Source: Mumia sp. Pv4-285 (lineage in GTDB: Bacteria > Actinomycetota > Actinomycetes > Propionibacteriales > Nocardioidaceae). From it: a DNA stretch of 64,000 bases. The notes below the pieces were generated by a model. The model was not told the DNA's origin. It made no database searches and worked only from the letters and a program-made list of their open reading frames with translations. Shown piece after piece: positions 5,895-15,815 of the stretch (positions are counted from its first letter, which is position 1; each line of letters starts with the position of its first letter). Where the stretch lies: assembly GCF_041320275.1 (NCBI RefSeq), contig NZ_CP162023.1, positions 4,585,353 to 4,649,352 on the forward strand. The letters run 5' to 3'. Position numbers and translations under genes: made by a program.

Positions 5895-8486
5895 GTGCTG
5901 CTCGAACGAGAGTCTCAACTGGCAGCCCTGGCCGAGTATCTCGACGAGGTCAGGAACGGCCGGGGACGCATGGTGCTGGTCAACGGTCCGGCCGGCATCG
6001 GGAAGAGCGCCCTCGTGGAGCACTTCGCTTCGGGCAGCGCCGCACGGGTGTTGCGTGGAGTGTGTGACGGGGCCGTGCCGGCACGCCCGATGGGGCCACT
6101 GACCGACATCGCCGATGCACTCGGCCCCCACATCGCAGAGCAGCTGCGAGGATATCCCGACGTGCTCATGCTCAACAGCGCCGTGCTCTCGGCGCTCGGC
6201 GAGGAACCCACCATCCTCGTCGTCGAGGACGCACACTGGGCTGACGAGGCGACCCTGGACATGCTCCGTTACCTCGGACGACGGCTCCGGGACGCCCCTG
6301 TGCTGATCCTCGTGACGTTCCGCAGCGACGAGATCGGCCCGGACCATCTCCTGACACTCGTGCTCGGGGACCTGGCGTCGTGTGCCACGACCGTGCGGCT
6401 CGCAGTGCCGGCATTGACCCGTTCAGCCGTCGAGCAGTGGGTACGCGAGGTGGGTGCGACGGTCGACGTCGACGTGTTGTTCCAGCGGACCGAGGGGAAC
6501 GCCTTCTTCATCGGCGAGCTGCTGGCGGCTGACACCGATCGCCTGCCCCCGGGCCTGCGCGATGCGGTGCTGAGTCGGGCCGCGCGACTCTCTCCGCCCG
6601 GTCGGACCGTCCTCGACGCGGTGGCCGTGCTCGGCCGCTCCGACGCGGATCTTGTGCTCGCGACCGCCGCGACCCGTCCCACGGGTCTCGAGGAGTGTCT
6701 CCACGGCGGTCTGTTGGTCTCCACCGACCGGCTTGTGGACTTCCGTCACGACCTGGCTCGGCAGGTCATCGTCGATGCTCTGTCGCTGGCAACGGCCACG
6801 GACCTGGCGGAACGGGCGCTGGCTTGGTTGGATGCGCACACCTGCACCGACGAGCGCTTGATGGCAACGATGGCCGAGCGGGCGAGGGACGCGGACGCGA
6901 TCCTCGTCCACGCACCTCGAGCGGGCCGGCAGGCGGCGCAGTGGGGCGCGCATGCAGAAGCGGCCCAACATCTGCGGGCCGCAGCGCGACATCGCAGCCG
7001 GCTCCCCGACCGCGACCAGGCGCAGCTCCTCGAGGAGCTCTCCGTCGAGTGCCATCTCATCGGGCTGCTCGAGGAAGCCTTGGAGTGCAGTCGCGCCGCC
7101 TTGGACCTGCACCGGTCCGCGGGCGACGCCCCGGGCGTTGGAGTGGCACTGCGATGGTGCTCGCGGATCAGCTGGCTGATGGGTCGCACGCGAGAAGCAC
7201 ACGAGTACGGCAACGAGGCTGTGCGGATCCTCGAGATGATCCCCGCAGGTGAACCGCTGGCCATGGCCTTCAGCAACATGTCCCAGCTGTGCATGCTCGC
7301 CGGGGACGCGGCGGGTGCCATCACCTGGGGACGACGCGCGATCAGCTTGGGCACCGACGTCGGTGCCGACGAGGTCGTCATGCACGCCCAGACCAATATC
7401 GGCACCGCGCTCAGCTCGTCCGGTCACCTGGACGAGGGTCGTGCCCTGCTGGAGGCGAGCTTGGACCGAGGCCTGGAGGACGGGGCCCACGAGCACACGG
7501 CAAGGACCTACAACAACCTCGTGACGGCGACGCTGAGCGACCACCTGGTCGTGGATGCGCGAGACTACCTCGCTGCCGGGATCGGCTACTGCCTGAAGCG
7601 CGATCTCGACACCTGGCGGCTCAACATGGAGGCGATGGCCGCTGAGGTGGATCTGATTACCGGGGACTGGGACCAGGCGTTGGGGCGGTGCCGAGCCGTC
7701 CTCGAGACGCGCGGCTCGAGCAGCGGCCGGGCCACCGCCTTGCTGGTCCTCGGGACCATCGGGATCCGCCGGGGGGATCCTGATGCCACGAACCACCTGG
7801 ACGAGGCACTCAGCCTGGCCAGCCGTGGACGCGTCCCGGGAGTCGCGGTCCCCGTCGCGACGGTTCGAGCCGAGGCCGCATGGATCAGCGACCGACCGCG
7901 CAGTGTGCAGACTGAGATCGACCGCGCGTGGCAGGCGGCGGGCGAGACCATGAACGGTTGGTGGATCGGCGCGCTCGCCTGGTGGTCAGCACTGTCGAAC
8001 GGTCCTCGGAAGGCCTCACCCGTCGCCCCGCCGTTCGACCTGATGCTGGCCGGCCGGTGGAGCGAGGCCGCAACTCTGTGGGAGAGGACCGGGGACCCGT
8101 TCTGGCACGCCATCACGCTGGCCGGCTCCGATGATCCCGCCCATGCCCGAACCGCGTTCGAACTGCTGGTCAAGCTCGGTGCGAGCGCAACGCTGCGGGC
8201 AGCCGCACGGGAGTGGGAACGACGCGGAGTGCCCGTTCCGCGGGGGCGTCGTCCGACGCCAGTCGAGTCACACGGCCTTACTGCCCGGGAGCTGGAGGTG
8301 CTGCACCTGCTGTGTGAGGGGCTCAGCAACCAGGAGATTGCCCACGCCCTCGTGCTGGCACCGAAGACAGTCGGCCACCACGTCTCGGCCGTGCTTCAGA
8401 AGTTGGACGCGCCGAGCCGGGCAAGAGCGACCGCCCGGGCCCGCCAGCTGGGCATCGTGTCGCCGGAGAGTGAGCCGCCAATATAG
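5895..8486 (+). CDS. Large LuxR-type (LAL/MalT-like) ATP-binding transcriptional regulator
   Basis: An 863-aa regulator. The N-terminus (LLERESQLAAL) opens an AAA_16/STAND-type ATPase with Walker A NGPAGIGKSALVEHF near residues 31-45 and a Walker B-like ILVVEDAHWADE. A long helical, TPR-like middle section runs from about residue 330 to 770. The C-terminus is a LuxR helix-turn-helix: GLTARELEVLHLLCEGLSN, then PKTVGHHVSAVLQKL. Such proteins hydrolyse ATP and activate nearby genes after binding an inducer. The GTG start at 5895 has only a very close GGAGAG, so initiation may be leaderless. Its target may be the DUF4242 gene downstream. Confidence 0.85.
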   Translation: MLLERESQLAALAEYLDEVRNGRGRMVLVNGPAGIGKSALVEHFASGSAARVLRGVCDGAVPARPMGPLTDIADALGPHIAEQLRGYPDVLMLNSAVLSALGEEPTILVVEDAHWADEATLDMLRYLGRRLRDAPVLILVTFRSDEIGPDHLLTLVLGDLASCATTVRLAVPALTRSAVEQWVREVGATVDVDVLFQRTEGNAFFIGELLAADTDRLPPGLRDAVLSRAARLSPPGRTVLDAVAVLGRSDADLVLATAATRPTGLEECLHGGLLVSTDRLVDFRHDLARQVIVDALSLATATDLAERALAWLDAHTCTDERLMATMAERARDADAILVHAPRAGRQAAQWGAHAEAAQHLRAAARHRSRLPDRDQAQLLEELSVECHLIGLLEEALECSRAALDLHRSAGDAPGVGVALRWCSRISWLMGRTREAHEYGNEAVRILEMIPAGEPLAMAFSNMSQLCMLAGDAAGAITWGRRAISLGTDVGADEVVMHAQTNIGTALSSSGHLDEGRALLEASLDRGLEDGAHEHTARTYNNLVTATLSDHLVVDARDYLAAGIGYCLKRDLDTWRLNMEAMAAEVDLITGDWDQALGRCRAVLETRGSSSGRATALLVLGTIGIRRGDPDATNHLDEALSLASRGRVPGVAVPVATVRAEAAWISDRPRSVQTEIDRAWQAAGETMNGWWIGALAWWSALSNGPRKASPVAPPFDLMLAGRWSEAATLWERTGDPFWHAITLAGSDDPAHARTAFELLVKLGASATLRAAAREWERRGVPVPRGRRPTPVESHGLTARELEVLHLLCEGLSNQEIAHALVLAPKTVGHHVSAVLQKLDAPSRARATARARQLGIVSPESEPPI

Positions 8487-8564
8487 GGCGAACTCCCGAC
8501 GCGGTGAGTCGGGTCGGTCGAGTGTGCTGGAGCTCCAGTCAAGACCGACGAGAAAGGCAGTTCG

Positions 8565-8816
8565 ATGCCCCTTTTCATGGATGTCCACTCGCTCGATGGA
8601 CCGATCAATCTCGACGACGTGGCCAAGGCCCATGCCGCCGACCTGCAGACTCAGGGACCCCACGGCGTCCACTACCTTCGCTACTGGGTCGACGAGAAGA
8701 ACGCCAAGATCTTCTGCCTCACGGACGCCCCCACGGCCGACGCCGCCGCGTCCGTGCACCGCGAGGCGCACGGTCTCGTGGCGGACGAGATCTATCAAGT
8801 CGTCGAAGGTGCCTGA
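8565..8816 (+). CDS. DUF4242 / SCO4226-type small protein
   Basis: An 83-aa protein with the DUF4242 signature: an MPLFMDVHSL start, a helix (LDDVAKAHAADLQTQ), YLRYWVDEKNAKIFCLTDAP and a helix (AAASVHREAHGLVADEIYQV). This is a ferredoxin-like fold; a Streptomyces member, SCO4226, is reported to bind nickel. AGAAAGG lies 8 nt before the ATG. It follows the LuxR regulator by 78 bp, and a strong hairpin lies about 250 bp downstream. Confidence 0.8.
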   Translation: MPLFMDVHSLDGPINLDDVAKAHAADLQTQGPHGVHYLRYWVDEKNAKIFCLTDAPTADAAASVHREAHGLVADEIYQVVEGA

Positions 8817-9066
8817 CCCGAGATCCTCAAGTCTGGCCTGATCGCCTTCGCGCGGATCTCATACTCGCCGGATGTGAGGTCCAGCCAGAAATGGCGACTC
8901 GGTCGCCAAACAGAGCGATTCCAGACCAAACCATCGTGATGATCGCGAGATGGTCCCAATCCTCTGCGAGGACCGATAGTCCCACCCGTGGCTGGTGGGC
9001 ACCAACGGACGGTGCCATGGGCGAGAGATCCGCCAACGCGTCCCGTTGTGCAGCACGATGCCCGAG

Positions 9067-9099
9067 CCACTGGGTCCCGCGGGGCGCGGGACCCAGTGG
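9067..9099. terminator. Bidirectional hairpin terminator in a 347-bp gene-free gap
   Basis: CCACTGGGTCCCGC (9067-9080) and its perfect reverse complement (9086-9099) flank a 5-nt loop. It lies between convergent genes ending at 8816 (+) and 9164 (-). There is no T tract, as is usual in high-GC actinobacteria. I see no gene or other element in the rest of 8817-9163. Confidence 0.7.
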
Positions 9100-9163
9100 A
9101 GCTCTGAACGATTGTCACCCTGCCAATGGAAGCCAAACAGCTTCGTGGCAAGGGCGGCTCACC

Positions 9164-9922
9164 CTACTCAGCAGCGGGCATCTCGACGCTGATCGGCTCC
9201 TTCTCGAGTTCGTATTCCTTCTCGACCTTCGACCATGTGGTCAAGTCTCCGACGAACTCGGCCTGCTCAGCCGGCTCAATCGCGGGGAATCCGATCGTGC
9301 CGTTCTCGTCGATGGCACCGAGCAGCGATCCGAACCGACTGATGTTGTACAGGTCAGGATCGAACGTGAAGAAGCCCTGCCCGTCGAGGACAACCACGAC
9401 CTCATCCAGGTCGCGCAGACCGGTTAGCAGAGCGTCGGTATCGGGGCCATCGACGACCACACCGAATCGGAGTTGCTTAGGCATGGATTCCTGCCCGACA
9501 CCGTCGCCGACGTCGACCGTGACTGACGCAACGCGCCACGTTGCACGGGGGTCATCGAAGGCGGCCTCGGTGCCCGAGTCAGCGTCGGCGTCGGGGCCCC
9601 CGGGGACGAAGTAGCCGCGTGCGCCTTCGACTTCGGCGATCCGTCCCTGCACGACGAGCTCCGAGGCAGCTACCGCAGCACCCTTGCCGAGTTGGATCGG
9701 TTGGCTGGGAAGGTACTCCGCGAAGGTTGTCGCGGTCTCCAGGAACTTGACCGACTCCATGTACGCGGCCAGGTTCCCGAAGAGGTACCTGGACTCCGCC
9801 GATGCGTCCAGGTTGAAGGTTGCGTCGGCGGGCTGCGAGGACGCGCACCCCGTGAGGGCCATCGCACTCGCGGTTGCCGCCAAGGCGATGGATGCTCGAC
9901 GAAGCAATCGTGTTTCGAACAT
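9164..9922 (-). CDS. Secreted lipoprotein of unknown function
   Basis: A 252-aa protein with a lipoprotein signal peptide: basic FETRLLRR, a hydrophobic alanine-rich core and the lipobox LTGC at about residues 23-26. The mature chain is acidic and mostly beta-type (ASELVVQGRIAEVEGARGYFV, LRFGVVVDGPDTDALLTGL, DEVVVVLDGQGFFTFDPDLY), so it is likely a compact surface domain. I do not recognise the family. GGAG precedes the ATG, which lies 10 nt after the stop of the metzincin-like gene. The pair therefore looks like one transcript, perhaps a protease with a membrane-tethered partner. Confidence 0.75.
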   Translation of the reverse strand: MFETRLLRRASIALAATASAMALTGCASSQPADATFNLDASAESRYLFGNLAAYMESVKFLETATTFAEYLPSQPIQLGKGAAVAASELVVQGRIAEVEGARGYFVPGGPDADADSGTEAAFDDPRATWRVASVTVDVGDGVGQESMPKQLRFGVVVDGPDTDALLTGLRDLDEVVVVLDGQGFFTFDPDLYNISRFGSLLGAIDENGTIGFPAIEPAEQAEFVGDLTTWSKVEKEYELEKEPISVEMPAAE

Positions 9923-9932
9923 CTGATTCTCC

Positions 9933-10328
9933 TCAGAACTCGGCGTTGATATGGGCGACGTCGTGGGCTGAGTAACCAGTGCGGGTCAGGCCCACTGTCT
10001 CCATGCACTGGTCCTCGCGGTGCTTCAGCCCGATGGCATGACCAACCTCGTGACACGCGAGCGATCGGTGGTATGTCGCTGTCCAGTTAGACGTGAAGGT
10101 GTTGTTGTACCGCACGTTCGCCTGATCGCAGCGGTTCGTGGCCGTGATGCTCCGACAGGTCGCCAGTCCGAGCACCCCGCTGTCCCACGCGAGTCCGCAG
10201 TAGTCGTCGTAGTAGCGGTCGAACACGATGACGTCGGCATTGGTCTGGGCGGTGCTGTGCCACACCGTGGGGCCGATGTCTGTCGCTGGAATCCGATTGA
10301 TGCGAATCCAGCTTGTCGCGTCTGACAC
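9933..10328 (-). CDS. Metzincin-like metalloprotease domain, separated from its signal peptide by a frameshift
   Basis: The open frame encodes 131 aa with the zinc motif HEVGHAIGLKHRED (HExxHxxGxxH) at about residues 92-105, followed by a Met-turn candidate QCMETVG. This is the matrixin/metzincin arrangement, with the three histidines and glutamate intact. The frame starts at a GTG without a signal peptide, yet a perfect one (MRPAQRMSAVLAALSLL...) lies immediately upstream in the neighbouring frame. A one-base shift between about 10340 and 10365 would join them into a secreted protease of roughly 160 aa. It is either a recent pseudogene, a sequencing error in the C/G-rich stretch, or programmed shifting. 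Two Cys pairs fit an extracellular protein. Confidence 0.65.
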   Translation of the reverse strand: MSDATSWIRINRIPATDIGPTVWHSTAQTNADVIVFDRYYDDYCGLAWDSGVLGLATCRSITATNRCDQANVRYNNTFTSNWTATYHRSLACHEVGHAIGLKHREDQCMETVGLTRTGYSAHDVAHINAEF

Positions 10329-10339
10329 AACCAGTTCGT

Positions 10340-10431
10340 CCCGCTCGCTGGGACGGGTTCACTGCGATGAGTAGCGCGGTCAGGAGGCTGAGGGCAGCAA
10401 GTACCGCGCTCATCCGTTGGGCAGGTCTCAT
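10340..10431 (-). other. Orphan signal peptide, out of frame with the metzincin domain
   Basis: ATG 10431 has an AAGGG ribosome site 8 nt upstream and encodes MRPAQRMSAVLAALSLL and then TALLIAVNPS, a textbook export signal. In its own frame it continues as unrelated sequence, while the +1 frame runs straight into the protease. The protease frame is closed by a TGA just upstream, near the NPS codons. The shift must therefore lie in the roughly 25 bases after it. Confidence 0.6.
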
Positions 10432-10611
10432 GTCGAATCCCTTGCTTGGCATCAGGTGTCGCCAGATTTGCGTTGATCAGCCGACAGCCGGCAAGCCAAG
10501 GCTGATTCCGTCGCCAAACTCGGATGAACTTATGAACGTTGGTGAGCCATGTCGGGCCAAGGGAGCTGCATCGCGCGGAGGTGCGCCTCGCGTCGGAGCT
10601 GTCCTAAACGG

Positions 10612-10815
10612 TCACGAGCGACGGCTGCTCGGAACGGAAACCCCTGGGTGCCGTGACGCCATGTGCTGATGCACCATTCGACGCTGGAGGTGCAAGCATC
10701 CAGCCACGCCGAGAGAAGCACCGGAGACGAGCGCTGCAGCGAAGCCGAGCCAGCGCTCCCAGGCGGAAGGGTGCCGTGGCCGGCTGATCACTGCAAGGCT
10801 GGCGATGGCGAACAC
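10612..10815 (-). CDS. Possible small membrane protein (67 aa), weakly supported
   Basis: From GTG 10815 the frame gives two hydrophobic stretches, VFAIASLAVIS and a WLGFAAALVSGASLGVAGCL segment, then a basic, His-rich tail. It begins 55 nt after the dnaB stop on the same strand. There is no clear ribosome site and no family match that I know of. It could equally be chance coding in high-GC DNA. Nothing else is visible in 10453-10870. Confidence 0.22.
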   Translation of the reverse strand: MFAIASLAVISRPRHPSAWERWLGFAAALVSGASLGVAGCLHLQRRMVHQHMASRHPGVSVPSSRRS

Positions 10816-10870
10816 CGATCTGTGCAGATCTGTCAATCGGCCACGTTGTGGCCACGGAATCCGTGCCCGC

Positions 10871-12256
<1,386 letters not shown>

Positions 12257-12493
12257 CGCGAGTCCACCCCTCGTACGCTCGACCCCGTCACGGACTGCGA
12301 GGACCCCACGCGCCTCTGGCCCGGTGAACCACATGGATGTGATTCACCCTCGAGCGTACGGGGGACCTCCGACGGATCCCGAGGAGTCCCGCAGCCACCC
12401 CTGCCTGCGATGACGAACTCCCGACCACCCACCGAACGAGAAGCAAACTACGCGTGTGCGGGCCCCTGGTGAAAGTCGACGATCAACAGCCTT

Positions 12494-12568
12494 TGTGGAT
12501 GGCGACCCCTTTTGTGTGGATAACTGCGGTTGTGCATGTGCACAGGTTGTGGGTATGTGTGTGGATTA
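12494..12568. promoter_or_regulatory. DnaA-box-like cluster upstream of dnaB
   Basis: Within the 459-bp gene-free stretch 12257-12715, TGTGGATAA at 12515-12523 is an exact reverse complement of the consensus TTATCCACA. TGTGGATGG (12494-12502) and TGTGGATTA (12560-12568) differ by one or two bases, and further TGTGGA/TTCCACA cores follow to about 12630. The region is locally rich in GTGTG. It is about 50 kb from the presumed origin, so it could titrate DnaA or tie dnaB expression to DnaA. Confidence 0.5.
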
Positions 12569-12715
12569 CCGCGGTGGGGTTTCCACACCTGTGGGCTGAC
12601 CTGGGGAAACGTCGTCCCCCGCGTGTGGAACGAAACTCGTGGACGGGCGTGTCTCTCGAGTTGCGCACAGGTTGGATCGGATCTAAATTGCCCGACCCCG
12701 CCCCAGATGTCCGAA

Positions 12716-13216
12716 TCAGCCCTGGTCGCCGAGGTGCGCGTCCCGGTACGCCTTCCACCGCTCCATGATCGCCGGCGTCTCCTGCCTCATGAACTCGAAG
12801 TAGAGCGCGCTCTCGTAGAGCGGCGACCCCGCCTGTGGTTCGTGTCCCAGGTCGGCGATCCCCGCGCGCATGCTCTCGTACCATCGTTCGACCAGCGGCA
12901 GCCGGCGAAGCAGGATGGCCGTCCAGATGTCCCCGGGGAACAGGCGGTAGTAGTGCTGCCGGTCACCGCGGGTGCCAGGGGCTCGCTCGATCATCCCGAC
13001 GCCGATCAGGTAGTTCACCGCACCGGAGACCGCCGCCGCGCTGGCGCCAAGGCCCTCGGCGAGCTCGCGCGCGCTGACCTTCTCCCGATCGACCACCAGC
13101 AGGTACGCGAAGACCCGCGACGACATCGGCGGGATGCCCGCCTCGTGGAACGCCGCACCGAACGAGTCGACGAACCTCTCCCGTGCGAGGACCTCGTCGT
13201 CAGACATGGTTGGCAT
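12716..13216 (-). CDS. GbsR/MarR-like winged-helix regulator
   Basis: A 166-aa regulator. The winged helix is residues 30-95: MSSRVFAYLLVVDREKVSARE, LAEGLGASAAAVSGAVNYLI and IERAPGTRGDRQHYYRL. The long helical C-terminus (WTAILLRRLPLVERWYESM) gives a dimer interface as in GbsR-type proteins. It is divergent from the ABC exporter genes, with 67 bp between starts, and probably represses them. A second ATG at 13207 is possible. Confidence 0.8.
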   Translation of the reverse strand: MPTMSDDEVLARERFVDSFGAAFHEAGIPPMSSRVFAYLLVVDREKVSARELAEGLGASAAAVSGAVNYLIGVGMIERAPGTRGDRQHYYRLFPGDIWTAILLRRLPLVERWYESMRAGIADLGHEPQAGSPLYESALYFEFMRQETPAIMERWKAYRDAHLGDQG

Positions 13217-13283
13217 CTTTTCTCATCATCGAGCGTCGTCCACTGTCTTCACAAGATTATGAAAGATGTGTACCGTCGGCAAG

Positions 13284-14204
13284 GTGAGCGACACGATCAC
13301 GATCCAAGGGCTCCGCAAGAGCTTCGGAGCGACACACGCCTTGGACGGCCTCGACCTCAGCGTCGAGACCGGCGAGGTGCACGGCTTCCTCGGCCCCAAC
13401 GGCGCGGGGAAGTCCACCACCATCCGCATCCTGCTCGGCATGCTCCGCCACGACGGCGGCACGGTCCGGCTCCTCGACGGCGACCCGTGGTCGGACGCGA
13501 CCGCGCTCCACCGGCGGCTCGCGTACATCCCGGGTGACGTCACTCTGTGGCCGAACCTCTCCGGCGGCGAGGTCATCGACCTCCTCGGCCGGCTGCGCGG
13601 CGGCGTCGACACGGCGAGACGGGACGACCTCATCGAGCGCTTCCAGCTCGACCCGACAAAACGCGGGCGCACCTACTCGAAGGGCAACCGCCAGAAGGTC
13701 GCGCTCATCGCCGGCCTCGCCGCCAGGACGGAGCTGCTGCTCCTCGACGAGCCCACCTCCGGCCTCGACCCGCTCATGGAAGAGGTCTTCCGCGACACCG
13801 TGCAGGAGATGCGGCAGGAGGGCCGCACCGTCCTCCTCTCCAGCCACATCCTGAGCGAGGTCGAGGCGCTGTGCGACCGCGTGACGATCATCCGCGAGGG
13901 TCGTACGGTCGAGTCCGGCACGCTCGCGGAGCTCCGGCACCTGACCCGTACGGCCGTCGACGTGACCGCATCTCGCCCGATCGAGGGCCTCGACGCGCGC
14001 GACGGCATCTACGACCTGGTCGTCGAGCAGGGCGGGGCGCGGGCCCGCTTCGACGTCGACACCGCGCGGATCGGTGAGACGCTCCTCCACCTCGGCCAGT
14101 TCGGCATCACCGCCTTGACGAGCACCCCGCCGACTCTCGAAGAGCTGTTCCTTCGCCACTACGGAGACGAGATCCCCGTCGGTGACGAGGAGCCGGTGGC
14201 GTGA
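13284..14204 (+). CDS. ABC exporter ATP-binding subunit
   Basis: A 306-aa ATPase with Walker [12 protein letters not shown]-loop region [18 protein letters not shown], a signature reading [15 protein letters not shown], Walker [15 protein letters not shown] and the H-loop SSHILSE. The C-terminal domain is of the drug-exporter type ([16 protein letters not shown]). The signature is SKGNRQK rather than LSGGQ, a known variant in actinobacterial antibiotic exporters. GTG 13284 is preferred over GTG/ATG-like options further upstream because the domain begins [11 protein letters not shown]. Its TGA overlaps the permease ATG. Confidence 0.88.
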   Translation: MSDTITIQGLRKSFGATHALDGLDLSVETGEVHGFLGPNGAGKSTTIRILLGMLRHDGGTVRLLDGDPWSDATALHRRLAYIPGDVTLWPNLSGGEVIDLLGRLRGGVDTARRDDLIERFQLDPTKRGRTYSKGNRQKVALIAGLAARTELLLLDEPTSGLDPLMEEVFRDTVQEMRQEGRTVLLSSHILSEVEALCDRVTIIREGRTVESGTLAELRHLTRTAVDVTASRPIEGLDARDGIYDLVVEQGGARARFDVDTARIGETLLHLGQFGITALTSTPPTLEELFLRHYGDEIPVGDEEPVA

Positions 14205-15790
14205 TGGACTCGTTCACCGGCACCGGCACGCTGGTCCGGTTGGCACTGCGTCGCACCCGGTTCTCGCTGGTGTGGTGGGTCCTCGGGATCACGGCGCTCT
14301 ACTACATCACCGCGGTGAGCCTCGCAGCGACGTACCCCGACCAGGCCTCGCTCGACCGTCTCGCCGCCTCGGTCCAGGGCAACGCCGCCCTGATCGCGAT
14401 GGCGGGGCCCGACTACGCGCTCGACACGCTCGGGGGCCAGACCGCATGGCAGACCTCGGCGTTCGGCGCGATCCTGGCCGGCCTCATGTCCACGTTCCTC
14501 GTCGTACGCCTGACCCGGGCCGGCGAGGAGAACGGTCAGGACGAGCTGATCCGCGCAGACGTCGTGGGCCGCTCGGCCACGACTGCCGCAGCACTCCTCG
14601 TCACGACTGCGATCAACGTCGTCCTCGTCGTCGCGGTCGCCCTCGTGCTCATCGCCTCCGGCCTTCCCGCGGTCGGGTCGTGGGCGCTCGCGCTGGCGCT
14701 CGGGTGCGCGGGCCTGGTGTTCATGGGCTTCGCTCTCGTGTTCTGCCAGGTGTCGAGCACGACCCGCGGCGCCTGGGGCATGAGCGGCGGCGTGCTCGCC
14801 CTCTCCTACCTGCTGCGCGCGGTCGGCGACGTCGGTGATGGCACCCTGTCGTGGCTGTCACCGATCGGTTGGGGCCAGCAGATGCGTGCGTACGACGACG
14901 AGCGGTGGTGGCCGGCGCTGCTCTCGCTCGTCGTCGCGGCGGCGCTGGTCGGGTTGGCGCGCGTCTTGTACGAGCGGCGCGACTTCGGTGCCGGGCTCGT
15001 CGCCGCACGACCTGGACCGGCGGCCCGCGCCTGGCGCGGCGGCGCGTACGAGCTCGCCTGGCGTCTCCAGCGCCCGACCGTGATCGGCTGGCTGATCGGG
15101 CTCGCTGTCGGTGGACTCGCGTACGGCTCCATCGGCGACGACGTCGGCGACCTCATCGGAGACGGCGACCTGTCCGACGTGATGACTGGTGGAGAGACCG
15201 GCGGACAGGCCCTGATCGACGGCTTCTACGCCAGCGCCGTGCTCCTGCTCGCGATCGCCGCGGCAGCCTTCGGCGTCGCGTCGGCCCTCCGCGCACGTGC
15301 CGAGGAGGTCAGCGGACGGCTCGAGCCGTTGCTCGCGACAGCGCTCCCGCGCCCCTCCTACCTGGGCGGCCACGTGCTCGTCGCTCTCGGCGCGTCGACG
15401 CTGGGCATCGCCCTCGCCGGCTTCGCCACCGGGTTGATGAACGGGTGGGTCTCCGGCGACTTCGGTGAGGTGTGGCCACTCACCTGGGCCGGGCTGTCGT
15501 ACGCCCCTGCGATCTGGGTGATGGTCGGCCTCGCCGTCGCGCTGCTCGGCCTCGTGCCGCGGTTCGCGTCGTTGGCGTGGCTCGGCATCGTGTACGCGGC
15601 GGTGGTGATGTTCTTCGGGCCGCTGCTCGACTTCCCCGACTGGGTCGACGGCATCTCGCCGTTCTCGCACCCGGCGCTCGTGCCGCTCGAGGATCTGTCG
15701 TGGCCGCCGCTGCTGTGGCTGACGGCGGTCGCGGCCGTGCTCCTCGCCGCTGGTTTCGTGGGGTTCCGGAGGCGCGACATCCGCACGTGA
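14204..15790 (+). CDS. ABC exporter permease (polyketide-antibiotic exporter type)
   Basis: A 528-aa membrane protein with about twelve hydrophobic segments in two similar halves, each beginning with a long helix after a basic patch (LALRRTRFSLVWWVLGI and YELAWRLQRPTVIGWLIGL). The N-half loop TYPDQASLDRLAAS and the internal ALRARAEEVSGRLEPLLAT match the tetronasin-type exporter family. Together with the preceding ATPase it should extrude a hydrophobic compound. The start overlaps the ATPase stop (TGATG), with a GTG 3 nt upstream. Its stop codon lies in the left arm of the 27-bp palindrome serving the next operon. Confidence 0.85.
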   Translation: MDSFTGTGTLVRLALRRTRFSLVWWVLGITALYYITAVSLAATYPDQASLDRLAASVQGNAALIAMAGPDYALDTLGGQTAWQTSAFGAILAGLMSTFLVVRLTRAGEENGQDELIRADVVGRSATTAAALLVTTAINVVLVVAVALVLIASGLPAVGSWALALALGCAGLVFMGFALVFCQVSSTTRGAWGMSGGVLALSYLLRAVGDVGDGTLSWLSPIGWGQQMRAYDDERWWPALLSLVVAAALVGLARVLYERRDFGAGLVAARPGPAARAWRGGAYELAWRLQRPTVIGWLIGLAVGGLAYGSIGDDVGDLIGDGDLSDVMTGGETGGQALIDGFYASAVLLLAIAAAAFGVASALRARAEEVSGRLEPLLATALPRPSYLGGHVLVALGASTLGIALAGFATGLMNGWVSGDFGEVWPLTWAGLSYAPAIWVMVGLAVALLGLVPRFASLAWLGIVYAAVVMFFGPLLDFPDWVDGISPFSHPALVPLEDLSWPPLLWLTAVAAVLLAAGFVGFRRRDIRT

Positions 15791-15815
15791 GGTATGCATG
15801 AGTCATGCATACCTC
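15789..15815. promoter_or_regulatory. Perfect 27-bp palindrome, likely MarR operator
   Basis: GAGGTATGCATGA, a central G (15802), then TCATGCATACCTC, with every position paired. It covers the ABC permease stop and the first codons of the MarR gene (ATG 15805 lies in the right arm). A repressor bound here would block initiation of its own operon. The lack of a ribosome site before 15805 suggests a leaderless transcript starting inside the palindrome. Confidence 0.75.

Noticed and set aside
12257..12334. Longer DnaB start at ATG 12334
   Set aside because: It adds residues unlike DnaB and a TTG with a strong GAGGGGTGG site exists at 12256.
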